A stretch of DNA of 7,163 nt from JBDHZU01 sp039812085 (GCA_039812085.1 JBDHZU010000103.1:1-7163), one strand, 5' to 3'. Positions 1-5,743 are shown, counted from the stretch's first letter. Notes: generated by a model from the sequence alone, not told the origin. A program made the numbers and translations.

Positions 1-332
1 GGCCAACGCGGCGTGCGGTAGGGCGACAACTGACTGCTTGGGGCCTGGCGGATCGCTGTGACGACACTGAATTGATCGTCAGCGAACTGATCACCAACGC
101 CATGCGTTACGGCTCAGCGCCGGTGGACGTAAAGGTCCGCGTGATCCCCACCGGCATTCGCCTCGAAGTCACTGACCAGGCAATCGACAAGCTCCCCGAA
201 CCGCGTCAAGCCGCCGAGTACGCCACGAACGGTCGCGGCTTCGAACTCATCACCGCATTGAGTTCCGACTGGGGCGTTGAGGTCGATGAAGCTCACGGCA
301 GCAAGACCGTCTGGGTCGAACTCGCTGCCTAA
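1..332 (+). CDS. RsbW-like ATP-binding regulatory protein (HATPase_c_2), 5'-truncated
   Basis: The reading frame is already open at base 3 and ends with TAA at 330-332, so only the last 109 residues are visible and the true start lies outside the window. A TTG at 72 is in frame but cuts into the conserved domain, so it is unlikely to be the start. Counting from the first visible codon, the N-box helix reads SELITNAMRYG (E28, N32, the Mg-ATP residues of the GHKL fold). An Asp follows in VTD (D58), then a glycine pair NGRG (77-79) and the closing strand SKTVWVEL. This is the layout of the small actinobacterial anti-sigma/serine-kinase-like ATPases, which usually act in partner-switching signalling with STAS proteins and PP2C phosphatases. 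No partner gene is visible, and the domain could be the tail of a longer PP2C-HATPase fusion. The target is unknown. Confidence 0.85.
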   Translation, partial: PTRRAVGRQLTAWGLADRCDDTELIVSELITNAMRYGSAPVDVKVRVIPTGIRLEVTDQAIDKLPEPRQAAEYATNGRGFELITALSSDWGVEVDEAHGSKTVWVELAA

Positions 333-379
333 GCGACTAAAGCCACCCACGGGCTCAGAGCAATCTCACTTGGATGGGA

Positions 380-394
380 GACTGTCAAACAGTC
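380..394. promoter_or_regulatory. Perfect 6-bp dyad in the leader of the lyase operon
   Basis: GACTGT-CAA-ACAGTC is a perfect 6-bp inverted repeat with a 3-nt centre. Allowing one A/A mismatch it extends to GGGA...ACC. It lies 30 bp before the TTG start of the malyl-CoA lyase and 48 bp after the ATPase stop. No U-run follows, so an intrinsic terminator is unlikely. It could be an operator for a dimeric regulator or a small leader hairpin. I see no convincing -35/-10 pair in the 92-bp gap. The regulator is unknown. Confidence 0.3.
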
Positions 395-413
395 ACCTGT
401 TGCCAATTGAGAT

Positions 414-417
414 GGAG
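414..417 (+). promoter_or_regulatory. Ribosome binding site that decides the TTG start of the lyase
   Basis: GGAG within GAGATGGAG lies 7 nt before the TTG at 425. No comparable site precedes the in-frame ATG codons at 374 or 509. This spacing, and the family-typical N-terminus that begins at 425, fix the start. Confidence 0.7.
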
Positions 418-424
418 ACCTGTC

Positions 425-1480
425 TTGCGCAGCCCGAAAGCGTTTTACCGCCCGCTGGCAGTTGGAGCACCCGAACCGGTCAAGGACGTTCCGTTCCGCC
501 CGTCCCGAATGATCCACTTCTTCGATCCCAGCAACGAGCGCATGGCAGCGAAGATCCCGGACATCGCCAAGCAGACCGACATCCTGCTGGGAAATCTGGA
601 AGATGCCGTCTCGGCCGACAAGAAGGAAGCTGCTCGCGAAGGTTTGGTGTCGATTGCGCAGGCCACCGACTTCGGAACAACTCAGCTTTGGACCCGGATC
701 AACAGCCTCGACTCCCCCTGGGTGCTCGATGACTTGACCCGACTCGTCCCCGCTATCGGCGACAAACTCGACGTCATCATGGTGCCGAAGGTCGAAGGTC
801 CAGAAGACATTCACTACATCGACCGAATCCTTGCTCAGTTGGAAGCCAAGGCGGGCGTGAGTCGACCGATCCTGGTGCACGCCATTCTGGAAACTGCGGC
901 CGGCGTTAATCGAGTCAACGAGATCGCTGCCGCTAGTCCCCGCATGCAGGGCATCTCTCTGGGCCCGGCGGACTTGGCCGCAAGCCGCCGAATGAAGACC
1001 ACTCGCGTCGGCGGCGGACACCCCAACTACCTGGTTCGAGTCGATCCGGTCGATGGTGACATCGAAGGCGAGCGCGCCACCTTCCAGCAGGATCTGTGGC
1101 ACTACACGATCGCGCGCATGGTGGATGCCTGCGCAGCGAACGACATCCTGCCCTTCTACGGCCCCTTCGGAGATATCGCCGATGTAGTCGCGTGCGAAGA
1201 CCAGTTCCGCAATGCGTTCTTGCTGGGCTGCGTTGGCACGTGGACCTTGCACCCCAAGCAGATCGAGATCGCCAAGCGTGTGTTCAGCCCAGAGGTTGCG
1301 GACGTCCAGTGGGCCAAGCAGGTCGTCGAAGCGATGGGTGACGGAACCGGCGCGGTGATGATCGACGGCAAGATGCAGGACGACGCCACGTTCAAGCAGT
1401 GCCAAGTCGTTTTGGATCTCGCGAAGGCACTAGCCGAACGTGATCCGGAACTTGCTGCTGCCTACGGATTGGACGGCTAG
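425..1480 (+). CDS. mcl: Malyl-CoA / methylmalyl-CoA / citramalyl-CoA lyase (CitE/HpcH-HpaI family)
   Basis: This 351-residue TIM-barrel CoA-ester lyase should cleave or form L-malyl-CoA (acetyl-CoA plus glyoxylate) and beta-methylmalyl-CoA (propionyl-CoA plus glyoxylate). It may also cleave citramalyl-CoA. From memory it follows the Chloroflexus aurantiacus trifunctional Mcl along its length, including the N-terminal FYRPLAVGAPEP stretch, the block SLGPADLAASRRMKTTRVGG (178-197), QQDLWHYTIARM, FYGPFGD and the C-terminal IDGKMQDDA. Expected active-site residues are present: R91 (TRIN), the Mg ligands E156 (AILETAAG) and D183 (GPAD), and a WTLHPKQ segment (273-279). The start is TTG 425, with GGAG 7 nt upstream. 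ATG 374 would add a non-family tail and ATG 509 would delete the conserved N-terminus. It forms an operon with the next gene. The family call is firm; which substrate matters in the cell is inferred. Confidence 0.9.
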   Translation: MRSPKAFYRPLAVGAPEPVKDVPFRPSRMIHFFDPSNERMAAKIPDIAKQTDILLGNLEDAVSADKKEAAREGLVSIAQATDFGTTQLWTRINSLDSPWVLDDLTRLVPAIGDKLDVIMVPKVEGPEDIHYIDRILAQLEAKAGVSRPILVHAILETAAGVNRVNEIAAASPRMQGISLGPADLAASRRMKTTRVGGGHPNYLVRVDPVDGDIEGERATFQQDLWHYTIARMVDACAANDILPFYGPFGDIADVVACEDQFRNAFLLGCVGTWTLHPKQIEIAKRVFSPEVADVQWAKQVVEAMGDGTGAVMIDGKMQDDATFKQCQVVLDLAKALAERDPELAAAYGLDG

Positions 1481-1482
1481 CC

Positions 1483-2349
1483 ATGAGCGAAAATCCGCGT
1501 CCCCGCCGTTCCGTGCTCTACATGCCGGGAGCCAATGAGCGTGCCCTGGAGAAGGCAAAGACCCTTCCCACTGATGCGCTGATTCTGGATCTGGAAGATG
1601 CCGTTGCTCCTGACGCCAAAGTCGAAGCACGTGAACGCGTTTGTGCGGCAGCCCAGTCCGGCGAATACGGCAACCGTGAAATCACCATTCGGGTAAACGG
1701 CATCGGCACCCAGTGGCACGAAGACGACATCAAAGCGGCGGCCGCGGCCAAGCCAGCAGCCATCGTGGTTCCGAAGGTGAACTCTGCAGGAGAGGTTCGT
1801 CAGCTAGACGAGGCGATTGCGGCAGCCGGTGGAGACGGCGTTGCACTATGGGCGATGATCGAGACACCGCAAGCGATCTTGTCAGTGGCAGAAATCGCTG
1901 CCGCTAGCGATCGGCTCGAAGTGCTCGTGATGGGCACCAATGACTTAGTGGCCGAACTGCATTCGGTGCATGTTCCCGGCCGCGCCCCCATCCTGTCGGC
2001 ATTGAGCATCGCGGTACTTGGTGCACGCGCAGCTAACAAGGTGATCCTGGACGGCGTCTACAACGACATCACCAACGAAGAGGGTTTCATCGCCGAGTGT
2101 GAACAGGGCAGCCAGTTCGGCTTCGACGGCAAGACCTTGATTCATCCCAAGCAGCTTGAGCCGTGTAACACCGCCTTCTCCCCCAGCGAGAAGGCGATTG
2201 AGCATGCTCGTGCCGTCATCGACGCTTACGAGGCTGCTGTCGCTGAAGGCAAGGGTGTTGCCACGGTTAACGGCAAGCTCATCGAGGTCCTGCACGTCAA
2301 CGATGCCCATCGCATCCTTGGCTTGGCGGACGCTGCTGCTGCCCAGTAG
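1483..2349 (+). CDS. Mcl2-like (3S)-malyl-CoA thioesterase / CitE-type CoA-ester lyase
   Basis: This is a 288-residue CitE/HpcH-HpaI family protein. From memory it resembles Rhodobacter Mcl2, the (3S)-malyl-CoA thioesterase: RRSVLYMPGANERALEKA at the N-terminus, LDLEDAVAPD (35-44), the arginine in IRVNG (R70), Mg ligands E127 (AMIET) and D154 (MGTNDLVAEL), then LDGVYND (189-195), FDGKTLIHPKQL (214-225) and AFSPSE. It is shorter than the preceding lyase and of a different subfamily, so the two are old paralogues rather than a recent tandem copy. ATG 1483 lies 2 nt after the upstream stop, which implies co-transcription and probably coupled translation; its own Shine-Dalgarno is weak (GGACGG). 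In Mcl2-type enzymes the product is free malate plus CoA. Citramalyl-CoA or citryl-CoA lyase activity cannot be excluded from sequence alone. Confidence 0.85.
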   Translation: MSENPRPRRSVLYMPGANERALEKAKTLPTDALILDLEDAVAPDAKVEARERVCAAAQSGEYGNREITIRVNGIGTQWHEDDIKAAAAAKPAAIVVPKVNSAGEVRQLDEAIAAAGGDGVALWAMIETPQAILSVAEIAAASDRLEVLVMGTNDLVAELHSVHVPGRAPILSALSIAVLGARAANKVILDGVYNDITNEEGFIAECEQGSQFGFDGKTLIHPKQLEPCNTAFSPSEKAIEHARAVIDAYEAAVAEGKGVATVNGKLIEVLHVNDAHRILGLADAAAAQ

Positions 2350-2356
2350 CTCTGGG

Positions 2357-2400
2357 TAGACCGGGAGACTCGCAAGCAGACAGTCGCTGATTGCGGTCTA
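2357..2400. terminator. Possible bidirectional terminator between convergent genes
   Basis: TAGACCG (2357-2363) and CGGTCTA (2394-2400) are perfect 7-bp inverted arms, and CGCAA (2371-2375)/TTGCG (2391-2395) is a competing inner pair. The element fills the 48-bp gap between the convergent Mcl2-like and FrnE-like genes, and its right arm includes the FrnE-like stop codon. The loop is long (30 nt) and neither side has a clear T-run, so this is a weak call made mainly from position. Confidence 0.3.
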
Positions 2401-3105
2401 ACAGTTCGGGTCTTCGATGTCGCACGAGTCCGGATCAGCATCTGGACTCACCATCGTCAGCGACGGGGCCTCGCCCCAGGCTTGTTGCAGGGCAGCCAGT
2501 AAGTGCTCGGTTTCTTGGGCACCGGAGACTCCCAGGCGCTGATCAAAAACGAAGAACGGGACCCCAGTGATTCCGTATTCCTGTGCTTGCCGCTCGTCGG
2601 CCCGTACCTCAGCCGCGAATTCATCAGAGGACAGCACCTCTTTGACACGATCCGCGTCCAAGCCCACCTGCTGTGCTATTTGCGCAAGCTCACTGTGATC
2701 TGACACTGCGAGACCCTTGGTGAAAGTGGCGTCGTCCAATGCTTCTTTGAGTTCATCTTGGACACCAGCCTGTTTGGCCAAGTGAAGTAGTCGGTGAGCA
2801 TCGAATGTGTTGCCCGCACGCGACAGTTCGAAGTGGTAATCCAATCCTTCTGCCGCAGCAATCGACGTCACCCGATCGAACATGGCGTGGATAGATGCGA
2901 CATCCGTGCCGAACTTCTTGGCCAGATCATTTGCATGCCCACCCGGTTGCTCTGGTGACGGCGGCGCACTCGGATCCAATTCGAAAGATCGCCACACCAC
3001 TTCGACCTCATCTGAATGCTCGAACTGTGTGAGTGCAGATTCGAATCGACGCTTGCCGATATAGCACCACGGACACACCACATCGGACCAAATATCAACG
3101 CGCAT
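2398..3105 (-). CDS. FrnE/DsbA-family thiol-disulfide oxidoreductase
   Basis: This 235-residue protein of the DsbA-like thioredoxin superfamily (FrnE subfamily) starts MRVDIWSDVVCPWCYIGKRR. The redox pair is C11-P-W-C14, and the cis-proline loop is GITGVPFFVF (P183). The helical-insert signature NTFDAHRLLH (99-108) is typical of FrnE proteins. An extra cysteine pair ends the protein (C228 and C235, the last residue), a feature I associate with many FrnE homologues. There is no signal peptide, so it should act in the cytoplasm as an oxidoreductase or isomerase. I chose ATG 3105 because the conserved N-terminus begins there; an in-frame GTG at 3120 would add five residues and no better ribosome site is visible. 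It is convergent with the Mcl2-like gene and divergent from a small membrane protein. The substrate is unknown. Confidence 0.88.
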   Translation of the reverse strand: MRVDIWSDVVCPWCYIGKRRFESALTQFEHSDEVEVVWRSFELDPSAPPSPEQPGGHANDLAKKFGTDVASIHAMFDRVTSIAAAEGLDYHFELSRAGNTFDAHRLLHLAKQAGVQDELKEALDDATFTKGLAVSDHSELAQIAQQVGLDADRVKEVLSSDEFAAEVRADERQAQEYGITGVPFFVFDQRLGVSGAQETEHLLAALQQAWGEAPSLTMVSPDADPDSCDIEDPNC

Positions 3106-3131
3106 GACAGACACAACCACTCAACTAGCCA

Positions 3132-3536
3132 ATGTGTTCCCAACAGCTAAGTCTCGGCGCGTCAGTCGACGCCGTTATACACCTGGCAGGGGTGACCTGG
3201 TGGACAGTTTGCTCACTGCCGATACCGCTGCTTGTCTGTGCCGGAATCCTGTGGGCCTGGGCATGGAACACCAAGAGCAAGGGGCTCGCCCTGGTCGCAG
3301 CTCTGTTCGCTATCCCAGTAATCGCAGGGATTCCATACACCTGGGTATTCACCAAGGATGTCTACACCGTGAACCTTTCGGCAGCGAGCCCGCTGTTCGC
3401 CGTGTTGGTCGGGGTTGCACTCCCTGGCCTGGTCTTGCTGTTTGGGGCATGCGCGATCTCATTCCATGACTGGAAACGTGACGGCTCTAAAGACACACGT
3501 ATGAGTCTGATCAACGAACCGGCAGTCGCCCAATAA
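3132..3536 (+). CDS. Small three-helix membrane protein, unknown function
   Basis: This 134-residue hydrophobic protein has three likely membrane segments at about residues 23-45 (rich in Trp), 51-73 and 86-111. A basic HDWKRDGSKD stretch follows, then a short polar tail, so the tail is probably cytoplasmic. I do not recognise a family. The start is uncertain. ATG 3132 gives a 20-residue polar leader without a visible ribosome site and leaves only 26 bp to the divergent FrnE-like start. GTG 3192 would begin MTWWTV directly at the first helix, leave an 86-bp divergent promoter region, and sit shortly after a TTATAC -10-like hexamer (3175-3180), as a leaderless message would. A strong hairpin follows the stop. 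It is probably a real gene, since the hydrophobic pattern and the terminator agree. No function is proposed. Confidence 0.65.
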   Translation: MCSQQLSLGASVDAVIHLAGVTWWTVCSLPIPLLVCAGILWAWAWNTKSKGLALVAALFAIPVIAGIPYTWVFTKDVYTVNLSAASPLFAVLVGVALPGLVLLFGACAISFHDWKRDGSKDTRMSLINEPAVAQ

Positions 3537-3571
3537 CGATCCTCGACTGCACTCCTGGCGCAAACGCAAGA

Positions 3572-3607
3572 GCGTGGTTGGGGCCTCATACGAAGCCCCA
3601 ACCACGC
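3572..3607. terminator. Strong hairpin terminator between convergent genes
   Basis: A 13-bp perfect stem (3572-3584 paired with 3595-3607, arm GCGTGGTTGGGGC) encloses a 10-nt loop, CTCATACGAA. It lies 35 bp after the membrane-protein stop (3536) and 14 bp beyond the end of the convergent lysine-rich ORF (3622). On the + side the following bases are only mildly T-rich (CTATTTGATT). On the - side CTCTTGCGTTTGCG follows. It probably terminates both transcripts, with no classical U-tract, as is common in actinobacteria. Confidence 0.8.
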
Positions 3608-3621
3608 CACTAGCTATCTGA

Positions 3622-4005
3622 CTATTTGATTCGGACTTTGATGACTTTCTTATAAGCCTTAAACGGATGGGCACCTCGAACTGCTGGTGCCGTCAAGGTG
3701 ATAGTGAACGTCCCCTTCTTCCGCTTGGCCCGGAAGGTGACCTTGCCATTCTTGGCAACCTTCACCTTTCCCAACTTCTTCTTGATCTTGGCTTTCACCT
3801 TGACCTTGAGCCCAGCATTTGTCTTCGGCAGGCTCTTGATCACTACCTGGTTCTTCTTCGAGCGGTAGAACCCCGGATCGTACGACGCACTGCACTCACC
3901 CTGCCCTTTCGGCGGACGACAAAGTTTCGGCGACGAACGCGCCAGTCGCAGGCTTACCTCGTTTAGACCCATTTGAGTCATGGGGAAATTGCCGAAAATG
4001 ATCAT
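3622..4005 (-). CDS. Lysine-rich secreted/surface-protein C-terminal domain, probable gene remnant
   Basis: This is a 127-residue ORF. Its last ~85 residues, from DPGFYRSKKN on, are extremely basic (about 23 Lys and 5 Arg) and alternate charged and beta-branched residues: KVKVKAKIKKKLGKVKV, then GKVTFRAKRKKGTFTITLTAP, ending KKVIKVRIK. This looks like the Ig-like beta-sandwich found at the C-terminus of actinobacterial exported proteins. Lysines are nearly all AAG and third positions are C/G-rich, so the stretch has been under coding selection. The N-terminus (MIIFGNFPMTQ) is not a signal peptide, and an in-frame stop lies upstream at 4045-4047. An exported domain therefore appears without an export signal, suggesting the 5' part of a larger gene was lost. 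Two cysteines flank a PPKGQGE loop. A genuine small basic protein starting at ATG 3981 or 3972 remains possible. Confidence 0.5.
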   Translation of the reverse strand: MIIFGNFPMTQMGLNEVSLRLARSSPKLCRPPKGQGECSASYDPGFYRSKKNQVVIKSLPKTNAGLKVKVKAKIKKKLGKVKVAKNGKVTFRAKRKKGTFTITLTAPAVRGAHPFKAYKKVIKVRIK

Positions 4006-4016
4006 GGTGAATAGTT

Positions 4017-4184
4017 TTGGCTGCTGTGAAGACTCTTCGGAACCTCATCAACCCAGTGACCACACGCGCTTCCGGATGGTGGTGCCAATCCAGCATCCGA
4101 CGACACTTCCTCTCGGCAGCGTCCACGTGGAGCGCCGAGGAGACTGAGGAGTCGGATCGCGAGAACGTCGAGGTAAGCAAATGA
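4017..4184 (+). CDS. Tiny ORF overlapping the lipoprotein start, unrecognised
   Basis: This is an open frame of 55 residues from TTG 4017, or 52 from GTG 4026, and is not a known family to me. It begins KTLRNLINPVTTRASGWWCQ, has a basic centre (SSIRRHF) and an acidic tail (SAEETEESDRENVEVSK). Its TGA at 4182-4184 overlaps the ATG of the downstream lipoprotein as ATGA, the usual sign of coupled translation. About 73% of third positions are G or C, near what real genes here show. A GGTGA lies 6 nt before TTG 4017. Against it are its short length, weak start codons and position in an eroded-looking region. It could equally be the tail of a broken gene. Confidence 0.25.
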   Translation: MAAVKTLRNLINPVTTRASGWWCQSSIRRHFLSAASTWSAEETEESDRENVEVSK

Positions 4185-4396
4185 ACCGGCGAGCGCCCGT
4201 GCTGATATTAGCCGCCACGACCGTTGGACTCACAGGCTGTCAAACCACTGCAGACGCCCCCAATTTCTTGCAGCAGCGGGGCTCTGCAACCGCAGCAGCA
4301 GGACTTGCCACAACGCCGTCTTTCAAGAAAGGTGAGCTCGTCGAGCTGCCGGACGGCACTCCATCCTGGGACTTAGACCTTGTAATCCTCGAGTAG
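4181..4396 (+). CDS. Short putative lipoprotein
   Basis: This 71-residue ORF has a classic lipoprotein signal: basic MNRR, a hydrophobic core (residues 5-16) and the lipobox LTGC with lipidation cysteine C20. The mature part would be only 52 residues, polar and Ala/Thr-rich, with no recognised domain. GAGG lies 8 nt before ATG 4181, and the preceding tiny ORF overlaps the start (ATGA). The last eight codons run antisense over the end of the acyl-CoA dehydrogenase, giving a 24-nt convergent overlap. This suggests the original 3' end may have been lost and replaced by a chance stop. The signal peptide is clear, but whether the gene is intact is doubtful. Confidence 0.5.
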   Translation: MNRRAPVLILAATTVGLTGCQTTADAPNFLQQRGSATAAAGLATTPSFKKGELVELPDGTPSWDLDLVILE

Positions 4397-5572
4397 TCGA
4401 CGAGCGATGATCATGCGCTGGATGTCGGCGGTTCCTTCGCCAATCATCAACATGGGAGCTTCACGGTAGAGACGTTCGATTTCGTATTCCTTGGAGTAGC
4501 CGTAACCGCCGTGGATACGGAAAGAGTCCTCGACGACTTCCTTGCAGTATTCGCTGGCAAGGTACTTCGCCATACCAGCTTCAAGGTCGTTGCGAGCGCC
4601 GGTGTCCTTCAGACGGGCGGCCTTGACCATCATCAGGTGGGCTGCTTCGACCTTGGTGGCCATCTCGGCGAGACGGAAGGCAACCGCTTGGTGATCGGCG
4701 ATCTTCTTACCGAAGGTGACGCGCTGCTGGGCGTAGTCCACGCCAAGCTCAAACGCACGGTTGGCCAGGCCACAGGCACGGGCCGCGACGTTCACGCGAC
4801 CAACCTCGACACCGTCCATCATTTGGTAGAAGCCACGGCCAGGTTCGCCACCGAGGAGTCGATCACCAGGCAGTTCGAAATCTTCCATGACCAATTCGGT
4901 CGTATCGACGCCCTTGTAGCCCATCTTTTCGATCTTGCCGGGCACGGTCAGGCCGGGCAGAACCTCGCCGAAGCCCTCTGGCTTTTCGATCAGGAAGGTG
5001 GACATCTTCTTGTAGACGCTGGCATCTTCTGCGGCGTCTTCGTCGGTGCGCATCAGCACGGCAGTCAGCGTGGAGGAACCACCGTTGGTCAGCCACATCT
5101 TCTGACCGTTGAGCTTCCATCCGTCGCCGTTGTGAACGGCCTTGCTGGTGATCGCGGAAACATCGGAACCGCAGCCCGGCTCGGACATGGAGAACGAGCC
5201 GCGTAGTTCACCGGTTGCCATCCGTGGCAGCAGGGTTTGCTTCTGCTCTTCGGTGCCGTGCTTGTTCACCATGTAGGCCACGATGAAGTGGGTGTTCACC
5301 ACACCAGAGACGCTCATCCAGCCGCGGGCGATTTCTTCCACACACAGTGCGTAGGTGAGCATCGATTCGCCGAGGCCGCCGTACTCCTCTGGGATCATCA
5401 GGCCGAAGATGCCCATTTCCTTCATGCCCTCGACGATGTCTGTCGGGTATTCATCAGCGTGCTCAAGGGCTTGCGCGTTCGGGATGATCTCGTTCTCGGT
5501 GAAGTCGTGAACGGCGGAGAGAATCTCCTGCTGGATATCGGTCAATCCGTCGGTTTGCGCAAGGCGACCCAT
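4373..5572 (-). CDS. Acyl-CoA dehydrogenase, candidate (2S)-methylsuccinyl-CoA dehydrogenase
   Basis: This is a 399-residue FAD-dependent acyl-CoA dehydrogenase of full family length. It has an N-terminal helical domain with PEEYGGLG, a middle beta domain with the flavin/substrate motif FSMSEPGCGSDVSAI and the KMWLTNGG segment, and a C-terminal helical domain with RVTFGKKIADHQAV, RIHGGYGYSKEYEIER and the catalytic-base motif GEGTADIQ (E379, matching the Glu of YEGTS in butyryl/medium-chain enzymes). It oxidises an acyl-CoA to the trans-2-enoyl-CoA and passes electrons to ETF. From memory it is very close to the dehydrogenase in the Streptomyces crotonyl-CoA carboxylase/reductase cluster, proposed to act on methylsuccinyl-CoA, which would link it to the lyase operon upstream. 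That substrate is inferred. ATG 5572 is supported by AAGGAG 9 nt upstream. Confidence 0.92.
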   Translation of the reverse strand: MGRLAQTDGLTDIQQEILSAVHDFTENEIIPNAQALEHADEYPTDIVEGMKEMGIFGLMIPEEYGGLGESMLTYALCVEEIARGWMSVSGVVNTHFIVAYMVNKHGTEEQKQTLLPRMATGELRGSFSMSEPGCGSDVSAITSKAVHNGDGWKLNGQKMWLTNGGSSTLTAVLMRTDEDAAEDASVYKKMSTFLIEKPEGFGEVLPGLTVPGKIEKMGYKGVDTTELVMEDFELPGDRLLGGEPGRGFYQMMDGVEVGRVNVAARACGLANRAFELGVDYAQQRVTFGKKIADHQAVAFRLAEMATKVEAAHLMMVKAARLKDTGARNDLEAGMAKYLASEYCKEVVEDSFRIHGGYGYSKEYEIERLYREAPMLMIGEGTADIQRMIIARRLLEDYKV

Positions 5573-5743
5573 GTGGTTGCACTCCTTGTTGTCGGCTCGA
5601 AACGTGTCGGCGCTAGGCCGAAATTCGGGCGGAAGTTACTGCCCAGTATGGCTGGCGGTCGTTAGGCGGCCTGCCGACGGGTCAGCGTTTCGCTCCTAAT
5701 GTTCATTTGGCTGACAAGCACGCAGGAGGAGCGGCGCTATACG
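5573..5743. promoter_or_regulatory. Divergent promoter region of acyl-CoA dehydrogenase and MgtE-like gene
   Basis: This 171-bp gap between two divergent genes must carry both promoters. Visible elements are the AAGGAG site of the - gene (5582-5587), an 11-bp palindrome CCGAAATTCGG (5618-5628) that could be an operator, repeated GTCGGC at 5591 and 5607, and AGGAGGAG (5724-5731) for the + gene. Possible -10 sequences (CATACT on -, TAATGT on +) lack good -35 partners, so I do not assign promoters. Confidence 0.4.
5724..5731 (+). promoter_or_regulatory. Strong Shine-Dalgarno of the MgtE-like gene
   Basis: AGGAGGAG is a near-perfect anti-16S match. It lies 12 nt before GTG 5744 and 21 nt before ATG 5753. 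It favours GTG 5744, although the spacing is long. It lies inside the longer frame from ATG 5699, which argues against that start. Confidence 0.6.

Noticed and set aside
329..1405. Long - strand ORF (358 codons) opposite the malyl-CoA lyase
   Set aside because: It lies antisense to a clearly conserved enzyme, its translation has no domain-like pattern, and such mirror ORFs arise from GC-rich codon use.
3104..3469. + strand ORF from ATG 3104 in another frame of the membrane-protein region
   Set aside because: The frame encoding the hydrophobic helices is 3132-3536. This one gives an arginine/glycine-rich translation typical of a shifted frame.
3896..4180. - strand ORF of 94 codons overlapping the lysine-rich ORF and the tiny ORF
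   Set aside because: Its composition is unlike protein (His/Arg/Ser-rich, no hydrophobic pattern) and it overlaps a frame with better codon use.
4511..5206. Long + strand ORF (231 codons) opposite the acyl-CoA dehydrogenase
   Set aside because: The opposite strand carries a full-length dehydrogenase with its motifs and a good ribosome site. The mirror translation matches no family I know.
5237..5665. + strand ORF (142 codons) opposite the dehydrogenase N-terminus
   Set aside because: Same shadow effect; it also runs through the divergent promoter region without a ribosome site of its own.
5699..5743. Extension of the MgtE-like protein to ATG 5699
   Set aside because: The extension contains the AGGAGGAG ribosome site itself, and the family-typical N-terminus begins at about 5753.
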